A stretch of 64,000 nt of DNA from Pseudomonas sp. 21 (lineage in GTDB: Bacteria; Pseudomonadota; Gammaproteobacteria; Pseudomonadales; Pseudomonadaceae): the NCBI RefSeq assembly GCF_000955805.1, contig NZ_JYOA01000008.1:319380-383379 (forward strand), in the 5' to 3' direction. The position numbers were made by a program, and so were the translations under genes. Every line of letters begins with the position of its first letter. The first letter of the stretch is position 1. Positions 16,434-28,685 of the stretch are shown piece by piece. The notes under the pieces are model-generated. The model saw nothing but the letters and a program-made list of their open reading frames with translations, was not told the DNA's origin and made no database searches.

Positions 16434-17749
16434 TGTCGATCCAGCGCCGGCTCGGCCTTGGGCTTGGCGTGGTGTTGGTGGTGATTGGTCTGGCACTGGC
16501 GCAGGCCGGCCTCTGGCTGTTCGACCAGGGCTTGCGCCGCTATCTGGTGAACGGCCTGCAGGACGAGGCGGAAAGCCTGCTGGTGGGCATCACTCGTGGC
16601 CCCGCGGGGTTGCAGCTTGACGGCCAGCGGGTCGATGCCGCCTATGAGCGGTTGTTCTCCGGGCGCTACTTCGTCATCCGCTTCGACGAGCAGACCTGGC
16701 GTTCGCGCTCTCTGTGGGACAACGAGCTGAGGCTGCCCTCGCACAAGGGGTTGGCCAAGGCGCTGGAGAAAGGTCCGGAAGGCCAACGCCTGCTGGTGTA
16801 TCGCGGCGACTACAAGCGCTACGGCAAGAAGCTCAATATCGTCGTCGCGCAGGATTACACGCCCGTTCTCAAGAGCTTCAACCGCCTGCGCAACATCGGT
16901 CTGGGCGCTGGTGCACTGGCGTTGCTGCTGATCCTGGTGTTCCAGGGCTTCACCGTACGCCGCGCCCTGCGCCCGCTGGAGCGCGTTCGCCAGCAGATCG
17001 CGCAGTTGCAGGAAGGCCAGCGCAGCCAGCTGGACCGCCAGGTGCCGCGCGAACTGGAGCCATTGGTGGAGCAAACCAACCACCTGTTGCAGCACACCGA
17101 GGACACGCTTCGCCGCTCGCGCAATGCGCTGGGCAATCTCGGCCATGCGCTGAAGACGCCGCTGGCCGTGCTCATCAGCCTTGCCGACCGTGAGGAGTTG
17201 CGCGAGCACCCCGAACTACGGCGCGTACTGCAGGAACAGCTGGAGCAGGTCGAGCAGCGTCTGGCCCGCGAACTGGGGCGCGCGCGCCTGGTGGGCGAGG
17301 CATTGCCCGGGGCGCACTTCGATTGCGATGCGGAGCTGCCGAGCCTGTGCGACATGCTGGGGCTCATCCATGGCGACCACCTCGCCATCGACTGGCAGGC
17401 GCCGCCCGCCACACGCTTGCCGTATGACCGGGAAGACCTGCTGGAGATGCTCGGCAACCTCCTGGACAACGCCTGCAAATGGGCTGATGCCCAGGTGCGG
17501 TTGACGGTGGAGAAGGGCGCTGATGCCTACCGGCTGAGTGTGGACGACGATGGACCCGGCATCGCCGAGGACCAGCGTGACAGTGTGCTGGAGCGTGGTA
17601 CACGGCTGGATGAACAGGTGGCCGGGCATGGTCTGGGGCTGGGCATCGCGCGGGATATCGCGGCGGCTTGCGGCGGCAGCCTGAAGCTGGAAAGCAGCGA
17701 GCTGGGTGGGTTGCGCGTGGTGGTGGCGTTGCCACGCCGGGCGGGGTGA
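16433..17749 (+). CDS. bqsS: Sensor histidine kinase BqsS (CarS)-like
   Basis: 438 residues from the ATG of a TGATG overlap. TM1 about 9-29, periplasmic domain 30-154, TM2 155-173, HAMP, phospho-acceptor H238 (GHALKTPLAV), N box NLLDNACKWADA, G boxes DDDGPGIAED and GHGLGLGIA. Inner-membrane kinase for the preceding regulator. P. aeruginosa BqsS is reported to use an RExxE motif in its periplasmic domain to bind Fe(II). Residues 30-154 here contain no RExxE; the nearest acidic cluster is QDEAES (43-48). The only RExxE (REHPE) is cytoplasmic. The ligand may be bound differently or be another cation. Confidence 0.85.
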   Translation: MSIQRRLGLGLGVVLVVIGLALAQAGLWLFDQGLRRYLVNGLQDEAESLLVGITRGPAGLQLDGQRVDAAYERLFSGRYFVIRFDEQTWRSRSLWDNELRLPSHKGLAKALEKGPEGQRLLVYRGDYKRYGKKLNIVVAQDYTPVLKSFNRLRNIGLGAGALALLLILVFQGFTVRRALRPLERVRQQIAQLQEGQRSQLDRQVPRELEPLVEQTNHLLQHTEDTLRRSRNALGNLGHALKTPLAVLISLADREELREHPELRRVLQEQLEQVEQRLARELGRARLVGEALPGAHFDCDAELPSLCDMLGLIHGDHLAIDWQAPPATRLPYDREDLLEMLGNLLDNACKWADAQVRLTVEKGADAYRLSVDDDGPGIAEDQRDSVLERGTRLDEQVAGHGLGLGIARDIAAACGGSLKLESSELGGLRVVVALPRRAG

Positions 17750-17783
17750 CCGGGACTGCCTGGAGCGCTTCGTGCCGTGCTGT

Positions 17784-17857
17784 TCGCGGGCATGGCCCGC
17801 TCCTACAAGAGCCGCATAGATACGGTGCTTACCTGTAGGAGCGGGCCATGCCCGCGA
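17784..17857. repeat. REPIN-type inverted repeat, GGGCCATGCCC class (second copy)
   Basis: Arms of 24 bp (17784-17807 and 17834-17857), identical in sequence to those at 13399-13458, with a 26-base loop. It lies between convergent bqsS and the chemoreceptor gene. Confidence 0.9.
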
Positions 17858-17891
17858 TCTGGCCACCAGGCCGGCCAATGAGGGTGCCGGA

Positions 17892-20036
17892 TCAGACGCG
17901 GAACTGATCCATCAACCCCTGCTGATGATTCGCCAGCTTGTTCAGCGACTGGCTGACCTGCGCCGACTCCTGCGCCTGGCTCGACAGCGATTCGGTCACG
18001 TCACGGATGCCGGCGACGTTGCGGTTGATCTCCTCGGCCACCGCACTCTGTTCCTCGGCGGCGCTGGCGATCTGCAGGTTCATGTCGGTGATCACGCCCA
18101 CCGCATCGCCGATGCGCTTCAGCGCAGCCACGGCCTGTTCGACCTGGCTCACGCTGTCCTGCGCCTGGCGATGGCTGTTGCTCATCGCGCCGACCACGTC
18201 GCGGGTGCCGTTTTGCAGGCCTTCGATGACCTGGCGGATTTCCTCCACCGAATCCTGGGTGCGCTTGGCGAGGTTGCGCACCTCGTCGGCGACCACCGCG
18301 AAGCCGCGCCCGGCTTCACCGGCACGGGCCGCTTCGATAGCGGCGTTGAGCGCCAGCAGGTTGGTCTGCTCGGCGATGCCGCGGATCACTTCCAGCACCG
18401 AGCCGATCTGCTCGCTGCTCGCCGCCAAACCTTCCACCTGGCTCATGGCGCTGCTCATATCGCTGGCCAGTTCGTCGATCAGGCGGGTGGTGTTGTCGAT
18501 GACGCTCAAGCCGTCGCGGGTCGCACCGTCGGCACCACGGGCGGCATCGGCGGCCATGGCGGCGCTGTTGGCGACGTCATGGGCAGTAGCGCTCATCTCC
18601 TGGGAGGCGGTGGCCACCTGGTCGACTTCGCGGAACTGCTGCTGCATGCCGGCACTGGTCTGGCTGGCGATTTCCGAGGACTGGTCGGCGGTGGCACGGG
18701 CGTCGTGCACCGAGGATTTCACGTCGCGGATGATCGGCTGCAGCTTGTCGAGGAAGCGGTTGAACCAGCCGGCCAGTTCGCCCAGTTCGTCCTTGCCGGC
18801 GTAGTCCAGGCGCTTGGTCAGGTCGCCTTCGCCGCTGGCGATGTTGCGCAGCATGGCGGCGACACCGAGGATCGGCCGGGTCACGCCGCGGGCGGTGAGC
18901 CACATGGCGAACAGGCCGATCAGGATGGCGATCAGGCCGAAGCCGAGTTGCGAGACGGTGCCTTGCACGCGCTGGTCGTCCAGCTCGTTCTGCAGCTCGA
19001 TGGCCGGGCCGAGCAGGACGTTCTGCGGGACTTCCAGCAGCACGCCCCAGGGTTTGGAGCCGGGGATCGGCTGCAGCGGTTCGACTACGCGCAACTGGTC
19101 GTCCTGGCGGAACACCTGCTCATGGTTGGCGGCGATGGCCTGCAGCAGGTCGGCGCCCTGGTTGGGGTAGACCTCCTTGAGGTTCTTGCTCAGCTTGGAG
19201 GCATCCGCGCTGTGCCCGGCAAGCAGGCCGGCGGCGCTGACGATGCTGACGCGGCCCTGGCCGTCGTACAGTTCCTGGCTGCCCTCGACGCTGATTTCCT
19301 GCAGCTTCTCCATGCTGATGTCCAGGCCCATGACGCCGATGACCTTGCCGTCCAGTTCCAGCGGGAAGGCAATGCTGGTCATCAGCATCTTCTTGTTGCC
19401 CACATCGTCGAAATACGGGTCCAGCACGCAGGGCTGGCCGGTGGTCTTGGGGCAGGTGAACCAGGCGTTGTAGGCGCTGCCGCTCGGGCCTGGGCTGGTG
19501 TCCTGCAGCAGCGACTCGGCCATGGCTTCGGATTCCAGGTGGCCGGGAGTGGCCTGGGACCAGTAGATGGAGAAGCGACCGGCGTCGTTGCTGCCCAGCT
19601 CGCCCTGGCCAGCGAAGAGCTTGTCCTTGCCATCCAGTGCGTCGGGTTCGAAGGCGACGTAGAGGCCCAGCAGTTCCGGGTTGCCTTCCAGCGCAGTCTT
19701 CACCTGGCGGGTCAGGTCCTCGCGCAGGTCATAGGCGTCGAGGAAACGCTTCTGCGCCTGGTCGCGCAGGAACAGCACCTGCCGCGAGAAGCCCTTGCCG
19801 TACTGGTAGGCATCCATGATGTAGCGCTGGATGCGCATGGCCTGGACTTCGCCGCGTGATTGCAGGCGGGCCTTGGCCGCTTCATCGAGCATGGCGGTGC
19901 TCGATTGCTTGACCAGCGCGGTGCTGGTTTGCGTGCGGTAGACGGACAGGCCGGAAAGCAGAGAGACGACGCCGAGCAGACACAGCCCGGCAAGCAACGT
20001 GATCTTCCACTGGATGGAGAGACGGCGCAGCAGCAT
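17892..20036 (-). CDS. tlpQ: Methyl-accepting chemotaxis protein, TlpQ (PA2654)-like
   Basis: 714 residues. TM1 about 10-30, a large periplasmic double-Cache sensor (about 35-360), TM2 about 365-385, HAMP, and a cytoplasmic signalling hairpin with [19 protein letters not shown] and conserved methylation-helix glutamines and glutamates. The sensor contains [30 protein letters not shown] and [10 protein letters not shown], a dCache pattern with aromatic and acidic residues suited to amine ligands. In P. aeruginosa the gene at this position, TlpQ, binds histamine and polyamines. Ligand identity here is inferred from synteny and size. AAGGA precedes the ATG. It is divergent from a YuiF-type transporter that may handle a related compound. 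Confidence 0.82.
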   Translation of the reverse strand: MLLRRLSIQWKITLLAGLCLLGVVSLLSGLSVYRTQTSTALVKQSSTAMLDEAAKARLQSRGEVQAMRIQRYIMDAYQYGKGFSRQVLFLRDQAQKRFLDAYDLREDLTRQVKTALEGNPELLGLYVAFEPDALDGKDKLFAGQGELGSNDAGRFSIYWSQATPGHLESEAMAESLLQDTSPGPSGSAYNAWFTCPKTTGQPCVLDPYFDDVGNKKMLMTSIAFPLELDGKVIGVMGLDISMEKLQEISVEGSQELYDGQGRVSIVSAAGLLAGHSADASKLSKNLKEVYPNQGADLLQAIAANHEQVFRQDDQLRVVEPLQPIPGSKPWGVLLEVPQNVLLGPAIELQNELDDQRVQGTVSQLGFGLIAILIGLFAMWLTARGVTRPILGVAAMLRNIASGEGDLTKRLDYAGKDELGELAGWFNRFLDKLQPIIRDVKSSVHDARATADQSSEIASQTSAGMQQQFREVDQVATASQEMSATAHDVANSAAMAADAARGADGATRDGLSVIDNTTRLIDELASDMSSAMSQVEGLAASSEQIGSVLEVIRGIAEQTNLLALNAAIEAARAGEAGRGFAVVADEVRNLAKRTQDSVEEIRQVIEGLQNGTRDVVGAMSNSHRQAQDSVSQVEQAVAALKRIGDAVGVITDMNLQIASAAEEQSAVAEEINRNVAGIRDVTESLSSQAQESAQVSQSLNKLANHQQGLMDQFRV

Positions 20037-20247
20037 GGAGGGGAATCCTTGTTTGAACTAAGCGCTGGGATGCCCGATATATCGGCCTTTCCCGCATCTT
20101 CTTGACCCGTGACGGGACGAAACGCCAGAAAACAGGCGATTCTGGCGTGCCGTCGCGACGGGCGGCAGAAAGCCGGGCAAAAAGCGTGCGCAGCGTGGTG
20201 AAAATCCCGTTGACCGAATTCGGAAACGTCTTGATTCGACGCAGGTT

Positions 20248-20276
20248 TTGACACCCCGCCAGGGGTTTGGCAGAGT
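20248..20276 (+). promoter_or_regulatory. Candidate sigma-70 promoter of the transporter gene
   Basis: A perfect -35 TTGACA (20248-20253), 17-base spacer and weak -10 CAGAGT (20271-20276), 54 bases before the ATG at 20330. Confidence 0.4.
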
Positions 20277-20329
20277 GCGCGCCTTTTGCCCGCGCCTCGG
20301 TGCGGCGATTCGTGAAAGGAGTGGTGAGG

Positions 20330-21649
20330 ATGAATGCGGTGCTGATCGCCATTGGCCTGATGCTGGTGCTGAGCCTGTGTCGCGTGCATGTGGTGGTCGC
20401 ACTGATCGCCGGCGCGGTTGCCGGTGGTCTGCTGGGCGGCCTGGGCATGGACGGCACGCTCAAGGCGTTCAACGAAGGCCTGGGTGCCGGTGCGACGGTG
20501 GCGCTGTCCTACGCGATGCTGGGTGCCTTCGCCGTGGCCATTGCGCGCTCCGGAATGGCGCACGCCCTGGCTGATCGCGCCCTGGCGATGCTCGGCCGCC
20601 ACGAGGTGAACGGCTCCAACGGCTTCAAGTGGGTGATGGTCGGCCTGCTGCTGGTGGTGGCGATCTCCTCGCAGAACATCCTGCCGATCCACATCGCCTT
20701 CATCCCGCTGCTGGTGCCGCCGCTGCTCTATGTGCTCACGCGCCTGCAGATCGACCGCCGGCTCATCGCCTGCGTCATCACCTTCGGCCTGATTACGCCC
20801 TACATGTTCCTGCCGGTGGGCTTCGGCAACATCTTCCTGAACCAGATCCTGCTGGCCAACGTGCAACGCGCGGGCGTGGACGTCAGCGGCATCAATGTCA
20901 CCCACGCCATGCTGATCCCGGCGCTGGGCATGGTCTGCGGGCTGCTGATCGCGGTGTGCTTCAGCTACCGGCGCAAGCGCGACTACGACCTGCAGCGCAT
21001 CGAGCAGGCTGAGAGGGTCGACACGCCCTACAGCAAGATGAGCCTCGCCGTGGCCGGCGTCGCAGTGGCGGCGGCCTTCGCCGTGCAACTGCTGCTGGAC
21101 TCGATGATCCTCGGTGCGCTGGCGGGCTTCCTGGTGTTCTCGCTGTCCGGCGTGGTGCGCTGGAAGGAGGCGGACGACCTGTTCACCGAGGGCATGAAGA
21201 TGATGGCGATGATCGGCTTCATCATGATCGCCGCCCAGGGCTTTGCTGCCGTGATGACCGCCACCGGGCAGGTCGCCAGCCTGGTGGACAGCGCCGCCGG
21301 CTGGATTGGCAGCAGCAAGGCGCTGGGCGCCTTCATGATGCTTCTGGTGGGCCTGCTGGTGACCATGGGCATCGGCTCGTCGTTCTCTACGGTGCCGATC
21401 ATTGCGGCGATCTTCGTGCCGCTGGCGGTGCACCTGGGCTTCAGTCCGCTGGCCATCGTCAGCATCGTGGGTACCGCAGGGGCGCTGGGCGATGCCGGCT
21501 CGCCGGCATCGGACTCCACCCTCGGCCCGACTTCCGGCCTGAACGTGGATGGCCAGCACAACCACATCTGGGACACCGTGGTGCCGACCTTCCTGCACTA
21601 CAACCTGCCGCTGCTGGCGTTCGGCTGGGTGGCCGCCATGGTGCTCTGA
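20330..21649 (+). CDS. Na+/H+ antiporter (NhaC/YuiF-type) family transporter, PA2653-like
   Basis: 439 residues, about eleven hydrophobic spans. Family blocks: [55 protein letters not shown] and [20 protein letters not shown], then [15 protein letters not shown]. Proteins of this group are annotated as Na+/H+ antiporters, but some relatives (YuiF) transport amino acids such as histidine, so the substrate is open. ATG 20330 has AAAGGAG eight bases upstream; a longer frame from 20267 has no ribosome site. Divergent from the TlpQ-like receptor, which supports an amine or amino-acid substrate by context only. Confidence 0.85.
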   Translation: MNAVLIAIGLMLVLSLCRVHVVVALIAGAVAGGLLGGLGMDGTLKAFNEGLGAGATVALSYAMLGAFAVAIARSGMAHALADRALAMLGRHEVNGSNGFKWVMVGLLLVVAISSQNILPIHIAFIPLLVPPLLYVLTRLQIDRRLIACVITFGLITPYMFLPVGFGNIFLNQILLANVQRAGVDVSGINVTHAMLIPALGMVCGLLIAVCFSYRRKRDYDLQRIEQAERVDTPYSKMSLAVAGVAVAAAFAVQLLLDSMILGALAGFLVFSLSGVVRWKEADDLFTEGMKMMAMIGFIMIAAQGFAAVMTATGQVASLVDSAAGWIGSSKALGAFMMLLVGLLVTMGIGSSFSTVPIIAAIFVPLAVHLGFSPLAIVSIVGTAGALGDAGSPASDSTLGPTSGLNVDGQHNHIWDTVVPTFLHYNLPLLAFGWVAAMVL

Positions 21650-21743
21650 AAGACGTACAGCAAGGCCCTGGCGCGCGGTAATCGCGCGCTGAAAGTTGCA
21701 CTTGGCGGGTCAACTGCTGACTAATGAGCAGGTTTCTCCATCC

Positions 21744-22823
21744 ATGGACCCGCTCATGTTCGAATCGAAACTGGAATACCGGACGTTCCTCGCCCTGCTG
21801 CTGGTGGTGACACTCGCCTTTGGCTGGATCCTGCTGCCGTTCTACGGGGCAGTCTTCTGGGGCACCATCCTGGCGATCATCTTCGCCCCGTTGCAGCGCC
21901 GCCTGCGGGTGAAACTCAACGGGCGCAACAACCTCGCCGCGCTGATTTCCCTCGCCGTCTGCTTCCTGATCGTGATCCTGCCGGTGACCTTCATTGCCGG
22001 CGCGCTGGTGCAGGAGGGCGCGACGGTTTACCAGCGACTGAAGTCGGGTGAACTGAACTTCATCGCCTATTACCAGCAGGCGGTCGCCGCGCTGCCGGGC
22101 TGGGCGCACCAGTTGCTGGAGCGCTTCGACCTCGCCGATCTGTCCAGCCTGCAGGAAAAACTCTCGGCGGGTGCGATGCAGGCCAGCCAGCTGGTGGCCA
22201 CCAAGGCCTTCAGCATCGGCCAGAACACCTTCGAGTTCGTCATCAGCTTCGGCATCATGCTGTACCTGCTGTTCTTCCTCCTGCGCGATGGCCCGACGCT
22301 GGGCAAGCGGATCAAGCAGGCGGTGCCGTTGAGCGGCGAGCACAAGCAGCACCTGTTCACCAAGTTCACCACGGTGATCCGCGCCACGGTAAAGGGCAAC
22401 ATCGCCGTGGCCGCGACCCAGGGCGCGCTGGGCGGGCTGATCTTCTGGTTCCTCGGCATCCAGGGCTCGCTGCTCTGGGGCACGCTGATGGCCTTCCTCT
22501 CGCTGCTGCCGGCGATTGGCGCGGGGCTGATCTGGGTGCCGGTGGCGGCTTACTTCCTGCTCACCGGGGCGATCTGGCAGGGTGTGGTGCTGACGCTGTT
22601 CTGCGTGGTGGTGATCGGTCTGGTGGACAACATCCTGCGCCCGATCCTGGTGGGCAAGGACACCAAGATGCCCGACTACGTGGTGCTGATCTCCACCCTC
22701 GGCGGCATGTCGCTGTTCGGCCTCAATGGCTTCGTCATCGGTCCGCTGATCGCGGCGCTGTTCATGGCGTCGTGGGACCTGTTCACCGGGCGTGAAGGTG
22801 AAGTGACCAAGTCGGCGGAGTAG
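21744..22823 (+). CDS. AI-2E family (PerM/UPF0118) membrane transporter
   Basis: 359 residues with paired N-terminal hydrophobic helices (FLALLLVVTLAFGWILLPF, AVFWGTILAIIFAPL), a third about 85-105, a soluble helical insert (about 105-190), and C-terminal spans with FLSLLPAIGAGLIWVP, VDNILRPILVGK and GLNGFVIGPLIAALFMA, which are diagnostic of the family. Members export varied small molecules; the AI-2 name need not apply. Start chosen at ATG 21744 (MDPLMFESK); ATG 21756 is possible and neither has a strong ribosome site. Followed by a REPIN. Confidence 0.88.
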   Translation: MDPLMFESKLEYRTFLALLLVVTLAFGWILLPFYGAVFWGTILAIIFAPLQRRLRVKLNGRNNLAALISLAVCFLIVILPVTFIAGALVQEGATVYQRLKSGELNFIAYYQQAVAALPGWAHQLLERFDLADLSSLQEKLSAGAMQASQLVATKAFSIGQNTFEFVISFGIMLYLLFFLLRDGPTLGKRIKQAVPLSGEHKQHLFTKFTTVIRATVKGNIAVAATQGALGGLIFWFLGIQGSLLWGTLMAFLSLLPAIGAGLIWVPVAAYFLLTGAIWQGVVLTLFCVVVIGLVDNILRPILVGKDTKMPDYVVLISTLGGMSLFGLNGFVIGPLIAALFMASWDLFTGREGEVTKSAE

Positions 22824-22834
22824 GGCGCCAGAAC

Positions 22835-22914
22835 TGTAGGAGCGAGCTTGCTCGCGAACAGTGTCCTGCTCAGCACAGGGCGTCAGGCGGTTCGCGAGCA
22901 AGCTCGCTCCTACA
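22835..22914. repeat. REPIN-type inverted repeat, GCGAGCTTGCTCGCG class
   Basis: Perfect 24-bp arms (22835-22858 and 22891-22914) with a 32-base spacer; the core is TAGGAGCGAGCTTGCTCGCG. It is a different REP class from the two upstream copies, sharing only TGTAGGAGCG. Lies between convergent genes. Confidence 0.9.
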
Positions 22915-22945
22915 AAAAAAGTACCGCGCATGAATTGCATCCAAT

Positions 22946-22973
22946 AAAAAACCCCGCCGAAGCGGGGTTTTTT
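22946..22973. terminator. Rho-independent terminator of the nuo operon
   Basis: Arms AAAAAACCCCGC (22946-22957) and GCGGGGTTTTTT (22962-22973), loop CGAA, 15 bases after the nuoN stop. Poly-A and poly-T on both sides make it bidirectional. Confidence 0.93.
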
Positions 22974-22987
22974 GTTGCCTGTCGACC

Positions 22988-24451
22988 TTAGCCGGCGATG
23001 GCTACCAGGCCGCTGTGCTGGAGGAGGTCCAGCAGCGGTTGCGGGTAGACGCCGAGGAAGAAGGCGAGCAGGGCGATGGCCACCAGCATGATGCCGCCGG
23101 CGCGCTGGGCCCAGTCCAGGGGCGCGTCGTGGCGCTTCATGTTCGGCTCGACCAGGAACATGGTCACCATCACACGCAGGTAGTAGAACAGGCCGATGGC
23201 GCTGCCCAGTACCAGGGCGCCGACCAGCCACCAGTGCTGCGACTCGACGCCGGTGGCGACGATGTAGAACTTGCCGATGAAGCCGGCGGTCAGCGGGATG
23301 CCGGCCAGGGACAGCATCATCACGGTCATCACCGCGGTCAGCACCGGACGGCGCCAGAACAGGCCGCGGTACTCGAACAGCGCGTCGGCGTCGCGGCCGC
23401 TGTACGGGGTGGACATCAGGGTGACCACGCCGAAGGCGCCCAGGGTGGTGACGACGTAGGTGGTCAGGTAGACGCCGACCGCTTCCACGGCCAGACCCTT
23501 GCTCGCCACCAGGGCGATCAGCAGGTAGCCGAAGTGGGCGATGGACGAGTAGCCGAGCAGGCGCTTGATGTTGCTCTGGGTCAGCGCCAGCAGGTTGCCG
23601 ATCAGGATCGAGGCGATGGCAATGACCGCGATGGCGTCATGCAGCAGGCCGTTGTTCAGGGCTGCCGGAGCGATCTGGAACAGGCGCAGCAGCACGGCGA
23701 ACACGGCGACCTTGGCGGTGGTGGCCAGGAAGGTGGCAACCGGGGCCGGAGCGCCTTCGTAGACGTCCGGGGTCCACAGGTGGAACGGCGCCAGGGACAG
23801 CTTGAAGCCCAGGCCGACGACCATCATGCCGACGCCGATGGCCAGCAGCGGGCCATGGCTGGTGCCTTCGGCCAGCGATGCCCCGATAGCCGAGAAGCCG
23901 AGGCTACCGGACTCGGCGTAGAGCAGGGCCATGCCGAACAGCAGGAAGGCGGAACCGGCAGCGGACAGTACGGTGTACTTGATGCCCGCTTCCAGGGTGC
24001 GCTTGTTGAAGAAGGCGTAGGCCACCATGCCGTAGACCGGCACCGACAGCAGTTCCAGGCCGATGAACAGGCCGGCCAGGTTCTGTGCGCTGACCAGCAC
24101 CAGGCCGCCCGCGGTGGACAGCAGCAGGAGCAGGTACAGCTCCTCGCGGTTGCCCGGGAAGCTTTCCATGTAGGCATGGGCGAGGGTGGTGCAGGCCAGG
24201 GCGCCGATCAGGATCAGAGCCATGTAGAAGCAGGCGAAGTTGTCGATCACCAGCAGCGGGGTGACTTCGATCGGGGTGACTTTCAGCACCGGGATGATCG
24301 ACAGCAGGGCCAGGTTCAGACCGATCACCGAGAGGGTGGCGGCCATCGAGTGGTTACGCTTCCAGGCTACCGCGAGCATCACCACCACCAGGGTGGCGCT
24401 GGTGATGAGCAGTGGCAGGAGCGCGATGAAGTGTTGAATCGTGAAGGTCAT
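22988..24451 (-). CDS. nuoN: NADH-quinone oxidoreductase subunit N
   Basis: Membrane-arm antiporter-like subunit of complex I, 487 residues, about 14 helices. Seen: GLELLSVPVYGMVAYAF, AGIKYTVLSAAGSAFLLFGMAL with the conserved lysine (K in GIKY), FKLSLAPFHLWTPDVYEGAP with the broken-helix lysine, and LGYSSIAHFGYLLIAL. It contributes a proton channel. Last gene of nuoA-N; seven bases separate it from nuoM, and a strong terminator follows. Confidence 0.97.
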   Translation of the reverse strand: MTFTIQHFIALLPLLITSATLVVVMLAVAWKRNHSMAATLSVIGLNLALLSIIPVLKVTPIEVTPLLVIDNFACFYMALILIGALACTTLAHAYMESFPGNREELYLLLLLSTAGGLVLVSAQNLAGLFIGLELLSVPVYGMVAYAFFNKRTLEAGIKYTVLSAAGSAFLLFGMALLYAESGSLGFSAIGASLAEGTSHGPLLAIGVGMMVVGLGFKLSLAPFHLWTPDVYEGAPAPVATFLATTAKVAVFAVLLRLFQIAPAALNNGLLHDAIAVIAIASILIGNLLALTQSNIKRLLGYSSIAHFGYLLIALVASKGLAVEAVGVYLTTYVVTTLGAFGVVTLMSTPYSGRDADALFEYRGLFWRRPVLTAVMTVMMLSLAGIPLTAGFIGKFYIVATGVESQHWWLVGALVLGSAIGLFYYLRVMVTMFLVEPNMKRHDAPLDWAQRAGGIMLVAIALLAFFLGVYPQPLLDLLQHSGLVAIAG

Positions 24452-24458
24452 TTCGCGC

Positions 24459-25988
24459 TTACCGTGCTGCCAGAGTGGAGAGGGCGGAACCCAGCCATTG
24501 CTGGACGCCGTGCATGGTTGCCGCGGAGGTGTCGAGGACCGGCTGCGGGAAGACGCCGAGCACGATCAGCAGCACCGCCAGGCCGAGCACCATGGAGAGC
24601 TCGCGGAAGTTCAGGCCGGCGATGGCGGTGTCGGACTTGGCCGGGCCGAAGTACGCGCGGTGGATCATGATCAGCGAGTAGACCGAGCCGAACACCAGGC
24701 CGAAGGTGGCGATCACGGTGATCACCGGAACGACCTTGAAGCTGCCCAGCAGGATCAGGAATTCGCCGACGAAGTTGCCGGTGCCCGGCAGACCCAGCGA
24801 GGCGGTGGCGAAGAACAGCGCCACGGCCGGCAGGTACGGGATGCGCGACCACAGGCCGCCCATCTTGCGCATGTCACGGGTGTGCAGGCGCTCGTACAGC
24901 TGGCCACACAGGATGAACAGCGCGGCAGCGGAGAGGCCGTGGGCAATCATCTGCACCACTACACCCTGCAGCGCCTGGGGGCTGCCGGAGTAGATGCCGA
25001 TCATCACGAAGCCCATGTGCGACACGGAGGAGTAGGCCACCAGGCGCTTGATGTCGGTCTGTGCGAACGACAGGAAGGCGCCGTAGAAGATGCCGATCAG
25101 GCCCAGGGTCATGGCGATCGGGGCGAACTCGGCCGAGGCGTTGGGGAACAGCGGCAGGGCGAAGCGGATCAGGCCGTAGGCGGCGGTCTTCAGCAGGATA
25201 CCGGCCAGGTCGACGGAACCTGCGGTCGGCGCCTGGGCGTGGGCGTCCGGCAGCCAGGAGTGCACCGGTACCACCGGCATCTTCACCGCGAAGGCGACGA
25301 AGAAGCCGAGCATCAGGATCCACTCGGTGTGCGGCGGCAGCTGGGTCTTCAGCAGGTCGGCGTAGTTGAAGGTCAGCACGCCGGTGCTGTTGTAGTGCAC
25401 GAACACCAGGCCGAGGATCGCCACCAGCATCACCAGGCCGCTGGCCTGGGTGAAGATGAAGAACTTGGTGGCGGCGTAGATGCGGGTCTTCTTGCCGTCG
25501 TCGGAGCTATGACCCCAGAGCGCGATGAGGAAGTACATCGGCACCAGCATCATTTCCCAGAAGAAGAAGAACAGGAACAGGTCGACGGCGAGGAACACGC
25601 CGATGACGCCGCCCAGGATCCACAGCAGGTTCAGGTGGAAGAAGCCGATGCGGCGCTGGATCTCGTTCCAGGAGCAGAGGACGGACAGCACGCCGAGCAG
25701 GCCGGTCAGCGCGACCATCAGCAGGGACAGGCCGTCCATTGCCAGGTGCACGCTGATGCCGAAGCGCTCGATCCAGGGTACCTGGAACTGCAGGGTCCAC
25801 TGCGGCTCGCCACCCGGCGCCGGGGCCAGCTGGAAGTCGCCGGTGTGCCACACCCACAGGCTCAGGGCCAGGGTGAGGACCATCGATCCCAGGGCGACCC
25901 AGCGGGGCAGGGTCTTGCTGGTGTACTCGGCGATCCAGCAAAGGAAGCCGCCGATGAAGGGGATCAGGATTAGCCAGGGCAGAATCAT
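24459..25988 (-). CDS. nuoM: NADH-quinone oxidoreductase subunit M
   Basis: 509 residues, antiporter-like proton-pumping subunit. [15 protein letters not shown] is the expected N-terminus, so ATG 25988 is used; the frame extends to 26126 inside nuoL without a ribosome site. Blocks: [19 protein letters not shown] (TM5 glutamate), [21 protein letters not shown] (TM7-8 lysine), [39 protein letters not shown]. Lies 28 bases after nuoL. Confidence 0.97.
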   Translation of the reverse strand: MILPWLILIPFIGGFLCWIAEYTSKTLPRWVALGSMVLTLALSLWVWHTGDFQLAPAPGGEPQWTLQFQVPWIERFGISVHLAMDGLSLLMVALTGLLGVLSVLCSWNEIQRRIGFFHLNLLWILGGVIGVFLAVDLFLFFFFWEMMLVPMYFLIALWGHSSDDGKKTRIYAATKFFIFTQASGLVMLVAILGLVFVHYNSTGVLTFNYADLLKTQLPPHTEWILMLGFFVAFAVKMPVVPVHSWLPDAHAQAPTAGSVDLAGILLKTAAYGLIRFALPLFPNASAEFAPIAMTLGLIGIFYGAFLSFAQTDIKRLVAYSSVSHMGFVMIGIYSGSPQALQGVVVQMIAHGLSAAALFILCGQLYERLHTRDMRKMGGLWSRIPYLPAVALFFATASLGLPGTGNFVGEFLILLGSFKVVPVITVIATFGLVFGSVYSLIMIHRAYFGPAKSDTAIAGLNFRELSMVLGLAVLLIVLGVFPQPVLDTSAATMHGVQQWLGSALSTLAAR

Positions 25989-26016
25989 GTCGGGCTCAAT
26001 CTCTTTCGTGAATTCA

Positions 26017-27860
<1,844 letters not shown>

Positions 27861-27864
<4 letters not shown>

Positions 27865-28169
27865 CCGCGCATCTCGCTGGCAGCGTCGATATCGAGGGTA
27901 TGGAAGCGGCGATACAGCTGGAGCAGGATCGCCAGGCCGATGCTGGCCTCGGCGGCAGCCAGGCTGAGCACCAGGATGAACATCACCTGGCCGTCAGGCT
28001 GGCCCCAGCGGGCGCCACCGACCACGAAGGCCAGAGCGGCGGCGTTCATCATCACTTCCAGGCTCATCAGTACGAACAGGATGTTGCGTCGTACCATCAG
28101 GCCCACCAGGCCGAAGCAGAACAGCACACCGGCGAGCGCCAGTCCGTGTTCGAGAGGGATTGCATTCAT
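27861..28169 (-). CDS. nuoK: NADH-quinone oxidoreductase subunit K
   Basis: 102 residues, three helices: [40 protein letters not shown] with the essential membrane glutamate (LMSLE), and [24 protein letters not shown] with the second glutamate (AAAEASIG). Part of the proton path between NuoH/J and the antiporter subunits. Four-base overlap with nuoL; four bases from nuoJ. Confidence 0.97.
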
Positions 28170-28173
28170 GGTG

Positions 28174-28674
28174 TTAGTCCTTCGCTTCGTGGCGGCCGAG
28201 GTGGTAGGCGGCGACCAGTGCCGCCAGCAGCAGCATCGAGGCCAGTTCGACGACCAGCAGGTACGGGCCGAACAGGCTGATGCCCACGGCCTTGGCGTCC
28301 ACGGTGGTGTGGCCGATGCCGATACCGCTCGGGGTGCGCGAGAGCATCCACAGCAGTTCGACCAGCAGCACGGCAGCCAGGGCGCCGGGGCCGATCCAGA
28401 CGCCGGGCTTGAGCCACTTGCGCTCCTGTTCGGTGATTGCCGGACCGAGGTTCAGCATCATTACCACGAAGACGAACAGCACCATGATCGCGCCGGCGTA
28501 GACGATGATTTCCAGGGCACCGGCGAACGGAGCGCCGAGGCTGAAGAAGGTCATCGAGACAGCGAGCAGCGAGATGACGAGGTAGAGCAGGGCATGCACC
28601 GGATTGCTGTTGGTGATGACCCGGAAGGTTGCCAGCACGGCGACGCCGGCGGCGAAGTAGAAAGCGAATTCCAC
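28174..28674 (-). CDS. nuoJ: NADH-quinone oxidoreductase subunit J
   Basis: 166 residues from a GTG start at 28674 ([10 protein letters not shown]), with AAGGAGAC six bases upstream. The frame stays open to 29043 through nuoI, but that extension is arginine-rich shadow sequence. Five helices; [19 protein letters not shown] and the pi-bulge segment [21 protein letters not shown] are the family marks. Starts 11 bases after nuoI. Confidence 0.95.
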   Translation of the reverse strand: MEFAFYFAAGVAVLATFRVITNSNPVHALLYLVISLLAVSMTFFSLGAPFAGALEIIVYAGAIMVLFVFVVMMLNLGPAITEQERKWLKPGVWIGPGALAAVLLVELLWMLSRTPSGIGIGHTTVDAKAVGISLFGPYLLVVELASMLLLAALVAAYHLGRHEAKD

Positions 28675-28685
28675 GCGACGTCTCC

